Positions 1 to 5,761 of a stretch of DNA of 6,037 bases are shown here, piece by piece (the stretch's first letter is position 1; every line of letters starts with the position of its first letter). A program made the position numbers and the translations under genes. The notes under the pieces are model-generated. The model did not search any database and was not told where the DNA came from. It saw only the letters and a program-made list of their open reading frames with translations. Source of the stretch: Bacteroidota bacterium (GTDB taxonomy: Bacteria > Bacteroidota > Bacteroidia > Bacteroidales > Prolixibacteraceae); NCBI GenBank assembly GCA_030691295.1, contig JAUYEQ010000332.1, forward strand, positions 1 to 6,037. Direction: 5' to 3'.

Positions 1-45
1 CGATTCTGAGAATATCGCAATTATTTCATTTAATTTTGTTGTCAT
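1..45 (-). CDS. Start of an unrecognised gene, cut by the left edge
   Basis: An ATG on the minus strand (45-43) opens a frame of 15 codons that reads MTTKLNEIIAIFSES and leaves the window without a stop. An in-frame stop lies at 66-64, only seven codons upstream, and there is no other ATG between, so this is the natural start if the frame is real. A purine-rich GAAGAG lies just before the ATG, and a Bacteroidetes-type -7 string (95-102) lies about 50 bases upstream on the same strand. Fifteen residues are too few to assign a family. The gene is divergent from the transhydrogenase operon. That it is a gene at all is an inference from start context and promoter-like sequence. Confidence 0.45.
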   Translation of the reverse strand, partial: MTTKLNEIIAIFSES

Positions 46-61
46 ACTCTTCGGAGTTAAA

Positions 62-107
62 GGTTATACTTGTTTGTATTTTTTGCTTGATTTACAAAAG
101 TATAGCC
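62..107. repeat. 10-bp inverted repeat around the leftward promoter
   Basis: The left arm GGTTATACTT (62-71) and the reverse complement of the right arm (98-107), GGCTATACTT, match at 9 of 10 positions. The arms are 26 bases apart, and a further TTG (74-76) / CAA (95-97) pairing continues inward. The right arm overlaps the minus-strand -7 candidate. This could be an operator or only AT-rich coincidence. No T-run follows it as in a terminator. Confidence 0.4.
95..102 (-). promoter_or_regulatory. Candidate Bacteroidetes -7 promoter element for the leftward gene
   Basis: On the minus strand this reads TACTTTTG, an exact match to the Bacteroidetes -7 consensus TAnnTTTG. It would start transcription near position 88 and give a leader of about 40 bases before the ATG at 45. 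No convincing TTTG -33 element is seen 17-23 bases further upstream (about 120-130), which lowers confidence. The element lies inside the inverted repeat at 62-107. Confidence 0.35.
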
Positions 108-272
108 TTTTTTTATAAAAAGGGAATTTTGTCGTACACCCTTATGCCAGATTGTGCTTCAAAAAAGACTGCTTCAGAATCAATCTGCTCTGCCTGCCGG
201 CTAAACTTTTACTGATATTACTTGTTTGAAACTACATTATTTTGTGAATACAATTCATTTAAAATCAAACCA

Positions 273-1400
273 ATGATTATAGGACTTCTGAAAGAAAGCG
301 GCAACGAACAAAGGGTAGCTTTTTTACCTGAAATTGTTGCCAACCTGGTACGTCAAAAGGTGGAAGTTTATGTCGAAAAGGAGGCTGGTGCAGCAGCGTT
401 TCAGTCCGACAAAGCATACAAAAATGTTGGTGCAGGAGTTTTTTCAAGAGAAGAAGTATTACAAAAAGCCGATTTATTGGTTCAGATTGGTGAACCCGAT
501 CCGGAATTGATCGACTTGCTGAAAAGCGACAAAATCTGGTTGAGCCAGTACAATCCGCTGTCAAATCCCCTGTTGGTAAAGAAATTTCTCGCAAAAGGAA
601 TCACCAGTTTTAGCATGGATTCCATCCCGCGAACTTCAAGGGCACAGGCTATGGACGTACTTTCGTCGATGGCCACCGTTTCGGGCTATAAAGCGGTTTT
701 GCAGGCAGCATCGGAGCTTCCTTATTTCTTCCCTATGTTTATGACCGCTGCCGGAACCATTCGCCCGGCAACCGTTTTGATACTTGGAGCCGGAGTTGCC
801 GGACTTCAGTCCATTGCCATTGCACGAAAACTTGGCGCGCAGGTTCAGGCTTTTGATGTGCGTTCGGCTGTAAAAGAAGAGGTAATGAGCCTCGGGGCCA
901 AATTTGTGGAAGTGGAAGGCGCCAAAGAAGATGCTGCCGCCGGTGGTTATGCGGTGGAACAAACCGAAGAATTTAAGCGGAAACAGCAACAAGTGATCAA
1001 CGAACATGCTGCCAAAGCGGATGTGATTATCTGTACCGCCCAGATTCCCGGACGAAAAGCGCCGTTGCTGATTCCCAAAGAAGCCGTTGAAAAGATGAAA
1101 CCCGGATCGGTCATTATCGACCTGGCAGCTTCGAGTGGCGGAAATTGTGAATTCAGCAAAAACAATGAAACGGTTATTTACAACGGAGTAAAAATTATCG
1201 GACAGTCAAATTATCCTTCACTAATGCCGGTTGATGCCAGCAAAATGTTCGGCAAAAATCTGTTCAACTTTCTACAATTAATCATTACTCCGGAAGGTGG
1301 CCTGAATCTTAATTTAGACGACGATATTGTTCGGGGAACCTGTATTACCCGCAACGGCGAAATCCTGAACGAACGCGTTAAGTCAGTAATCGAATCATAA
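273..1400 (+). CDS. pntAA: NAD(P) transhydrogenase subunit alpha, part 1 (dI, NAD-binding)
   Basis: This is the soluble NAD(H)-binding dI component of the proton-translocating transhydrogenase, which passes hydride to NADP+ bound on PntB at the cytoplasmic face of the membrane. The chosen ATG gives 375 residues, usual for the split-subunit form. The alanine dehydrogenase/PNT N-terminal domain spans about 1-135 and begins with IGLLKES. The Rossmann domain has GAGVAG at 172-177 followed by AFDVR. R120, Q125, D128, S131 and Y139 match in spacing the conserved RQD-loop residues of Rhodospirillum rubrum dI. The mobile loop region TAQIPGRKAP lies near 255-264. A TTG at 222 would add 17 residues with no homology to the family start, so ATG 273 is preferred; its A-rich leader without a Shine-Dalgarno site is typical of Bacteroidota. 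It is first in a three-gene operon, 10 bases before pntAB. Confidence 0.96.
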   Translation: MIIGLLKESGNEQRVAFLPEIVANLVRQKVEVYVEKEAGAAAFQSDKAYKNVGAGVFSREEVLQKADLLVQIGEPDPELIDLLKSDKIWLSQYNPLSNPLLVKKFLAKGITSFSMDSIPRTSRAQAMDVLSSMATVSGYKAVLQAASELPYFFPMFMTAAGTIRPATVLILGAGVAGLQSIAIARKLGAQVQAFDVRSAVKEEVMSLGAKFVEVEGAKEDAAAGGYAVEQTEEFKRKQQQVINEHAAKADVIICTAQIPGRKAPLLIPKEAVEKMKPGSVIIDLAASSGGNCEFSKNNETVIYNGVKIIGQSNYPSLMPVDASKMFGKNLFNFLQLIITPEGGLNLNLDDDIVRGTCITRNGEILNERVKSVIES

Positions 1401-1410
1401 AAATATTCCC

Positions 1411-1725
1411 ATGGAACAAATACTGGTTTACTTTTTTACTTATAAAGAGGCAATTTTCATCATCGCGCTGTCGGTTTTTCTGGGCATCGAAGTGATATCC
1501 CACGTGCCTTCGGTGCTGCACACTCCGCTCATGTCGGGAGCAAATGCCATCAGTGGCGTAATTATTATCGGCGGCATTATCCTGGTCGGGCATTCCGATG
1601 CCTCTAAATTTTCGCTCGAACTGATCCTTGGAATTTTTGCCATCATTTTCGCCACGCTCAACGTGGTGGGTGGCTTTGTGGTGACCGACCGCATGTTGGA
1701 AATGTTTAAAAAGAAAAAGAAATAA
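1411..1725 (+). CDS. pntAB: NAD(P) transhydrogenase subunit alpha, part 2 (membrane)
   Basis: This is a 104-residue integral membrane subunit that supplies the first helices of the proton-channel domain dII. It corresponds to the C-terminal part of E. coli PntA, encoded separately here as in R. rubrum and Thermus. Three hydrophobic segments are visible at about 12-31, 44-61 and 69-92, and the protein ends in a run of lysines expected to face the cytoplasm. The signature HTPLMSGANAISG (37-49) carries the conserved His37 of the family. It sits 10 bases after pntAA and ends 2 bases before pntB, so the three genes are almost certainly co-transcribed and translationally coupled. Confidence 0.95.
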   Translation: MEQILVYFFTYKEAIFIIALSVFLGIEVISHVPSVLHTPLMSGANAISGVIIIGGIILVGHSDASKFSLELILGIFAIIFATLNVVGGFVVTDRMLEMFKKKKK

Positions 1726-1727
1726 CT

Positions 1728-3170
1728 ATGGATCAGGTAATCGGAAATTTATATGGCATTGATTTCACCTTGGGTGGAACTTTACTCGAACTGAGTTATT
1801 TGCTCGCCGCCCTGTTTTTTGTAATAGGACTGAAATTATTGAGCCACCCGGAAACCGCCAGAAAAGGAAATATTTATGCTGCTGGCGGGATGTTTCTGGC
1901 AATAGTAACTACCCTTATGTTTCATAAAAATGCGCAGGGCGGAGGCATTGCGCCCGCAAATATTTTCATTATCCTGGGTGCGCTGGGTGTTGGCTCCGTT
2001 ATTGGATGGATCATGGCACTTCGCATCAAAATGACTGCCATGCCGCAGATGGTTTCATTCTATAATGCGACCGGAGGTGCGGCTTCGGCGCTGGTGGCAT
2101 TGCTCGAATTTCCGAATGCCGACATGAACAATCTGGGGTCAGTTTTGGTAACTATCCTGGGTTTGGTGATTGGCAGCATTGCTTTTAGCGGAAGTATGGT
2201 TGCTTACGGCAAACTCGACGGCAAAGTGGGCGATATCTTCTCCGGAATGATGAAATATATAAATATCTTCCTGCTGTTGGTGATTGTGGCAATTTCAGTG
2301 TTTATAATGACTTCAGGACAAACTCCTGAACAGTTAAACTGGGCGATTTATTTGTTGCTGGCCGTTTCGTTGGTTTACGGGGTGATGTTCGTGATGCCCA
2401 TTGGAGGCGCCGACATGCCTGTTGTAATTTCGCTACTGAATAGTTTAACAGGAATCGCTGCAACAATGGCTGGTTTTATATACAACAATCAGGCAATGAT
2501 TCTTGGAGGAATTCTGGTTGGCGCGGCCGGTACGATTTTAACCATTCTGATGTGCAATGCCATGAACCGCTCGTTGCTGAACGTGATTATTGGCGCATTT
2601 GGTGGCGGAGGTGCTTCGTCCGGAAAAGATCAGGTTGGCGACATGAAGGAAATCACGATGAGCGATGCATCCATCTTACTGAGCTATTCGAAAAGTGTGG
2701 TGATTGTTCCAGGTTACGGACTGGCAGTGGCACAGGCCCAACACGCCTGCCACGAACTGGATGTAATTCTTTCAGGAAAAGGCGTAAATGTGCGCTATGC
2801 CATTCATCCGGTGGCTGGCCGAATGCCGGGACACATGAATGTTTTGCTTGCCGAAGCCGATGTGCCGTACAACCAATTATTCGAAATGGATAGCATTAAT
2901 CCCGACATGCCCAATACCGATGTGGTGATGGTTATTGGCGCCAACGATGTGGTCAATCCGGCTGCGATTACCGATCCGGGCAGTCCGATTGCGGGAATGC
3001 CCATTATAAATGCCCACCAGGCGAAAAATATTATCGTGATGAAACGTGGTCGTGGCAAAGGTTACGCCGGAATTGAAAACGAATTGTTCTTCGACGCCAA
3101 AACCCGCCTATTATTCGGCGATGCCAAAAACACCCTTCAAACTCTGGTAAGCGAGATTAAGAGTTTATAG
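1728..3170 (+). CDS. pntB: NAD(P) transhydrogenase subunit beta (dII/dIII)
   Basis: This 480-residue subunit joins most of the proton-translocating membrane domain dII (residues about 1-280, eight or nine hydrophobic segments) to the cytoplasmic NADP(H)-binding domain dIII (about 300-480). In dII the motifs MPQMV (105-109) and GADMPVVISLLNS (227-239) are clear. A glycine-rich linker FGGGGASSGK (291-300) leads to dIII, which shows PGYGLAVAQAQ (328-338), HPVAGRMPGHMNVLLAEA (360-377), GANDVVNP (404-411), the phosphate-binding KRGRGKGYAG (439-448) and TRLLFGDAK (459-467). Length and motif order are normal. At the position aligned by eye with E. coli PntB His91 there is Asn113. The gene ends 14 bases from the stop of the convergent GH16-like gene; I see no strong terminator hairpin between them. 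Confidence 0.97.
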   Translation: MDQVIGNLYGIDFTLGGTLLELSYLLAALFFVIGLKLLSHPETARKGNIYAAGGMFLAIVTTLMFHKNAQGGGIAPANIFIILGALGVGSVIGWIMALRIKMTAMPQMVSFYNATGGAASALVALLEFPNADMNNLGSVLVTILGLVIGSIAFSGSMVAYGKLDGKVGDIFSGMMKYINIFLLLVIVAISVFIMTSGQTPEQLNWAIYLLLAVSLVYGVMFVMPIGGADMPVVISLLNSLTGIAATMAGFIYNNQAMILGGILVGAAGTILTILMCNAMNRSLLNVIIGAFGGGGASSGKDQVGDMKEITMSDASILLSYSKSVVIVPGYGLAVAQAQHACHELDVILSGKGVNVRYAIHPVAGRMPGHMNVLLAEADVPYNQLFEMDSINPDMPNTDVVMVIGANDVVNPAAITDPGSPIAGMPIINAHQAKNIIVMKRGRGKGYAGIENELFFDAKTRLLFGDAKNTLQTLVSEIKSL

Positions 3171-3184
3171 GATTTTGAATATCT

Positions 3185-4135
3185 TCACGATGACTTTTTA
3201 TAAAATTTAACTTCAGAAATTTCAAAAACAGAATTTTTACCACTTGTTATTCCACCATGTTTCGCATTATTTATAATCAGGTAAGCGCCAGCTTCAGTGA
3301 TTGCTTTTTTATTGCATATTACTCCTGTCAATACCCTGTCGATGTAGAATTTATAGCCCGATTTCGCTATTTCTACCGAAAACTCATACTCCTTATTCGG
3401 GTCAGGTTTTCCGCGTTTTACATTCCATTCTGAAGTTTTGTAAACGATGTTGGAATATCCGTAGTGAATGGTGTGCTGGATTTTTCCACGAATAATCTCC
3501 ATGATGTCAACTTCAGGGATAATATGATCAGGCGAAATGAAAACGTTTCTGCCTTCAGTTTCAGGTATTGGCCGGTCAACTGTTATTTGCAAGTTGATCT
3601 TATCCATGCCGGCAACGAATCCAATAATCGTTTCGTCTAACCAGACATACCAGTTAAAATCTATCCTTTGATCAGTCCATCCCGGAACAGATAACACACT
3701 TTCTTCAATTTTCAGCGCGCTACCAAAATCGATTTTTGTTTCAGGTTCCGGATGTCGTTCCCGAAGCAGCCAGATAGCAGGCCAGGCATCTTCGTCGTCG
3801 GGTAATTTGCATTTGACAGACCAAATGCCATAGGGGAAAGTATTGTTTCTATACTCAATGTAGCCAACCGACCAGGTCTTTTTTGCGGTTCCCCACCAGC
3901 TCAAGAACTCTTTATTCTCGTATTTTACGTGCAATAAAAGTTTACCGTCTTTAACCTGAACATTGTCTTTAAGCGTAATCATATCTGCTGCATACAGGTT
4001 CCGGTCAGAGATTTCCCAGGTGGGATTATTGAAGTCCTCTGTAAATGTTGGAACTCCAAAATCCACTTTCTTCTGATGATTTTTCAGTAACTTGAATTTC
4101 AGCCAAAGCCATGCATTAATTAACCAGTCTTTCAT
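3185..4135 (-). CDS. Glycoside hydrolase family 16-like protein
   Basis: This is a 316-residue protein with the features of a GH16 beta-jelly-roll enzyme, a family that cleaves beta-1,3/1,4-glucans and related galactans. Evidence in order: FTEDFN (31-36), DGKLLLHVKY (63-72), GYIEYRNNTFPYGIWSVKCK (91-110), WPAIWLL (118-124), then the catalytic EVDIME (208-213), fitting the GH16 pattern E-x-D-x-x-E with E208 as likely nucleophile and E213 as acid/base, and HTIHYG (221-226). The C-terminal strand ends FEISEVKFYKK. About 83 residues separate WPAIWLL from the catalytic motif, longer than usual. There is no typical signal peptide or lipobox; the N terminus (1-22) is Trp/Leu/Lys-rich and amphipathic. 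The ATG at 4135 has no Shine-Dalgarno site. Substrate cannot be told, and no SusC/SusD or other carbohydrate genes are in view. Confidence 0.8.
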   Translation of the reverse strand: MKDWLINAWLWLKFKLLKNHQKKVDFGVPTFTEDFNNPTWEISDRNLYAADMITLKDNVQVKDGKLLLHVKYENKEFLSWWGTAKKTWSVGYIEYRNNTFPYGIWSVKCKLPDDEDAWPAIWLLRERHPEPETKIDFGSALKIEESVLSVPGWTDQRIDFNWYVWLDETIIGFVAGMDKINLQITVDRPIPETEGRNVFISPDHIIPEVDIMEIIRGKIQHTIHYGYSNIVYKTSEWNVKRGKPDPNKEYEFSVEIAKSGYKFYIDRVLTGVICNKKAITEAGAYLIINNAKHGGITSGKNSVFEISEVKFYKKSS

Positions 4136-4322
4136 GTTGCGGTTTTTTTAGTGAATGTTTTGCTTTGTTACGTTTTCAGGATGAAAAATGTTTTTAATTA
4201 AAATATAGCCAATTAATAATGAGAAATGTTTGGCTAAAACATCGGATAGTGAGAATATTACCTTTATTTTGATCAGGATCAACGAACTTGAGTAAGTTTA
4301 ACAGAAACAACAATTCTGAAAC
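4136..4322. other. Divergent intergenic region with AT-rich palindrome
   Basis: This 187-base gap lies between the divergent GH16-like and acetyltransferase genes. It contains the perfect 12-bp palindrome TTTTAATTAAAA (4192-4203). No TAnnTTTG match was found on the minus strand for the GH16-like gene. A weak promoter for the rightward gene is annotated separately. No small gene or RNA is recognised here. Confidence 0.4.
4268..4300 (+). promoter_or_regulatory. Candidate promoter of the acetyltransferase gene
   Basis: An exact TTTG (-33-like, 4268-4271) is followed after 21 bases by TAAGTTTA (4293-4300), matching 7 positions of the 8-base window TAnnTTTG, with A in place of the final G. The spacing suits Bacteroidetes sigma-ABfr promoters, and the predicted start near 4307 gives a short leader before the ATG at 4323. 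It is a consensus match by eye only. Confidence 0.33.
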
Positions 4323-4806
4323 ATGGCCATAAGCAATTTTGAACGACTGATTCTGCTGGCAGATGAAGTTTTTGCCGTTAAAAGCGACCCCACTCAGCTT
4401 GATGTCAATCAGAAAGTACTGGAGCGATTACACAAAATCCATCCGGCAACAGTTTCAGAATATGACGATGGGAATGGTCCGGTAGCCTGGGTTTTACTCA
4501 TTCCAACCACCATTGACTTAATGAACCGGTTTCTGAAGTCTGAAATTTCAGAAAAAGAGCTTTTTGAACTGAAGCACCCCACTGAACGCCAGCTATGACG
4601 CTGTTTACCTTTGCTCGGCTTTGGTTTTGGATGAATACCGCCGAAAAGGAATCACCAAGCAACTTTGCATTGGGGCAATTGAGAATATTCGCACGGATCA
4701 TCCTTTAAAAGCCACATTTGTATGGGCGTTCAGCCCGGAAGGCGATTTGGCCGCAGAAACCATTTCAGGATTGGCATCACTACCATTGTATAAGAGGTTA
4801 AAATGA
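4323..4806 (+). pseudogene. GNAT-type N-acetyltransferase, split by a one-base frameshift
   Basis: Two adjacent frames make one GNAT-like protein. The first (4323-4598) gives 91 residues from MAISNFERL and breaks off after LFELKHP. The second, one frame over, reads SYDAVYLCSALVLDEYRRKGITKQL from about 4591 and ends at 4806. It contains the GNAT core: a beta strand, then the acetyl-CoA pyrophosphate-loop motif R-R-K-G-I-T (consensus Q/R-x-x-G-x-G/A). Leaving out one base near the CCCC run at 4577-4580 joins the frames into about 160 residues, a normal GNAT length, reading ...LKHP-LNAS-YDAVY.... The in-frame ATG at 4633 and the TTG at 4621 sit inside the core and are unlikely real starts. The cause may be a real inactivating insertion, a sequencing error in the C run, or, less likely, programmed frameshifting. 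The substrate is unknown. GNAT assignment is moderately sure. Confidence 0.72.
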
Positions 4807-4854
4807 GATTGACCATCACCCAAATTATTTTTTGAATTGTGAATAAATTGTATT

Positions 4855-4904
4855 AATATCAGGCAGTTAATGAAATGTCAGGTGAATGTCAGGCCAATGT
4901 CGGG
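4855..4904 (+). repeat. Four AATGTCAGG-like direct repeats, three phased at 11 bp
   Basis: AATATCAGG (4855-4863), AATGTCAGG (4874-4882), AATGTCAGG (4885-4893) and AATGTCGGG (4896-4904) are near-identical 9-mers. The last three start exactly 11 bases apart, about one helical turn, as in arrays of binding sites occupied on one face of DNA. They lie 71-120 bases upstream of the HTH-TM-DUF4440 gene and outside any coding frame I accept. An operator or activator site array is inferred. Confidence 0.55.
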
Positions 4905-4920
4905 CTAAATACCGCTATAT

Positions 4921-4955
4921 TTCGTGAAGTGTTTTTAAGTTAATATATAACCTTG
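4921..4955 (+). promoter_or_regulatory. Weak candidate promoter of the HTH-TM-DUF4440 gene
   Basis: TAACCTTG (4948-4955) matches TAnnTTTG except for one base, and TTCG (4921-4924) lies 23 bases upstream in the place of the TTTG -33 box. The start would fall near 4962, with a leader of about 13 bases. An alternative -7 is TATATTTC (4916-4923), which would place the phased repeats against the -33 region instead. Neither is strong. Confidence 0.25.
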
Positions 4956-4974
4956 CTCAAAATTTCAATGAATT

Positions 4975-5712
4975 ATGAACCAGCCAGATTTAGGTAAAAA
5001 GATCGCTGAGCTCAGAAAAGCCAAAGGCTTTACACAGGAAGAACTTGTCGAAAAATGCAATTTAAGTGTGAGGACCCTTCAGCGGATCGAATCCGGTGAA
5101 GTCGCTCCAAGGAGTTACACTTTAAAGCTAATTTTTACCGCTCTGGATTATAACATTCATGAAACACCTGAAGGTATGCCAAACATGTTTGGCAATACTG
5201 GATTTATGGTCTCCAATTGGCCCGGGCAACTTTATAGATATGTATTTGAAGTGTTTAACTTAAAAACAAACCCAATGAAAAAGATTACAATTTTAACAGT
5301 AACACTATCAGTGATTTTCTTAGGAACATTTATTTTATGCTCCGACAGCAAAGCACAAAAGGCTGAAAGAACAATTAAAGCCATTGAAAAAGCCCAGGAT
5401 AATATAAACAAGTGGATGAATGACGGACAGGTTGATTCTGTTTTAACTTTATTCAGAAATGATGCTTGTGTATTGCCTTCGCTAACCGGGAAAGCAGAAA
5501 TTCGGGAAATGTTACAAGGTGCAGTTGATGGTAGATATAAAGTAATTGAATACAGCAACTTATCCATTAGTGTCGGAGATTCGATAGCAGTGCAGAAGTA
5601 CTATGATGTTTTCCAATATCAAGGAAATGAGTATAAACAAAAAGGGATGACTGAATGGCGCCTGACAAAAGGCAAATGGCTCATTGTTAATGATTGTGCT
5701 ATCAACTACTAA
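4975..5712 (+). CDS. Membrane-anchored XRE-family HTH protein with DUF4440/SnoaL-like domain
   Basis: This 245-residue protein has three parts. Residues 6-61 are a Cro/C1-type helix-turn-helix: LGKKIAELRKAKGFTQEELV, then the recognition segment NLSVRTLQRIESGE, then YTLKLIFTALD. Residues about 85-100 form a juxtamembrane stretch. Residues 104-122 are one hydrophobic segment (ITILTVTLSVIFLGTFILC), preceded by KK. Residues about 132-245 resemble DUF4440/SnoaL-like (NTF2 fold) domains: AIEKAQDNINKWMNDGQVDSVLTLF, then VLPSLTGKAEIREML and a final strand pair with WRLTKGKWLIVND. The layout suggests a transmembrane one-component regulator with DNA-binding domain inside and a possible ligand-binding domain outside. 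From Met101 (5275) the protein also reads like an exported protein start (MKKITILTV...ILCSDSKAQ), with Cys122 in a loose lipobox context. No target gene is shown by sequence; self-control through the upstream repeats is inference. Confidence 0.75.
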   Translation: MNQPDLGKKIAELRKAKGFTQEELVEKCNLSVRTLQRIESGEVAPRSYTLKLIFTALDYNIHETPEGMPNMFGNTGFMVSNWPGQLYRYVFEVFNLKTNPMKKITILTVTLSVIFLGTFILCSDSKAQKAERTIKAIEKAQDNINKWMNDGQVDSVLTLFRNDACVLPSLTGKAEIREMLQGAVDGRYKVIEYSNLSISVGDSIAVQKYYDVFQYQGNEYKQKGMTEWRLTKGKWLIVNDCAINY

Positions 5713-5728
5713 TTTTATCATATCTTTG
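5694..5728 (+). promoter_or_regulatory. Candidate promoter of the last gene
   Basis: TATCTTTG (5721-5728) is an exact match to the Bacteroidetes -7 consensus TAnnTTTG. A TTG (5694-5696) lies 24 bases upstream, slightly longer than the usual -33 spacing. Transcription would start near 5735, about 27 bases before the ATG at 5762. The -7 box lies just after the stop codon of the preceding gene, so the last gene may be expressed separately from it. Confidence 0.45.
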
Positions 5729-5761
5729 GTACTGAAGTCAACCCAACATTTCCGAAACCGC

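Larger units (their letters stand above)
46..272. other. Divergent intergenic region before pntAA
   Basis: This 227-base gap lies between the leftward partial gene and pntAA. Besides the promoter-like and inverted-repeat elements annotated separately, it holds a 7-bp inverted repeat CAGATTG (148-154) / CAATCTG (181-187), a direct repeat TGCTTCA (155-161 and 170-176), and two copies of the 10-mer TACTTGTTTG (67-76 and 219-228). No exact TAnnTTTG with a -33 partner was found on the plus strand, so the pnt promoter is not located. No riboswitch or small RNA is recognised. Confidence 0.4.

Noticed and set aside
148..187. CAGATTG/CAATCTG inverted repeat as a terminator or riboswitch
   Set aside because: The stem is only 7 bp with a 26-base loop and no following T-run, and no known riboswitch motif was recognised.
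222..272. TTG start at 222 extending PntAA by 17 residues
   Set aside because: The extra residues (MFETTLFCEYNSFKIKP) do not resemble the family N terminus, whereas ATG 273 begins exactly at the conserved IGLLKES start.
636..1007. 123-residue minus-strand frame opposite pntAA
   Set aside because: It is antisense to intact, conserved coding sequence and resembles no protein family.
2552..2893. 113-residue plus-strand frame inside pntB
   Set aside because: It lies wholly within the highly conserved dIII coding region of pntB in another frame and has arginine/cysteine-rich shadow composition.
3120..3200. Bidirectional terminator between pntB and the GH16-like gene
   Set aside because: Only a 5-bp stem (ACTCT/AGAGT on the minus strand) was found, without a convincing T-run in the right place.
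4192..4203. TTTTAATTAAAA palindrome as a regulator site
   Set aside because: Perfect AT-only palindromes are common by chance in AT-rich intergenic DNA, and nothing else supports binding here.
5232..5567. Minus-strand frame of 111 residues opposite the HTH-TM-DUF4440 gene
   Set aside because: Its hydrophobic look comes from reading the complement of the transmembrane and domain coding sequence. The plus-strand protein has recognisable domains.
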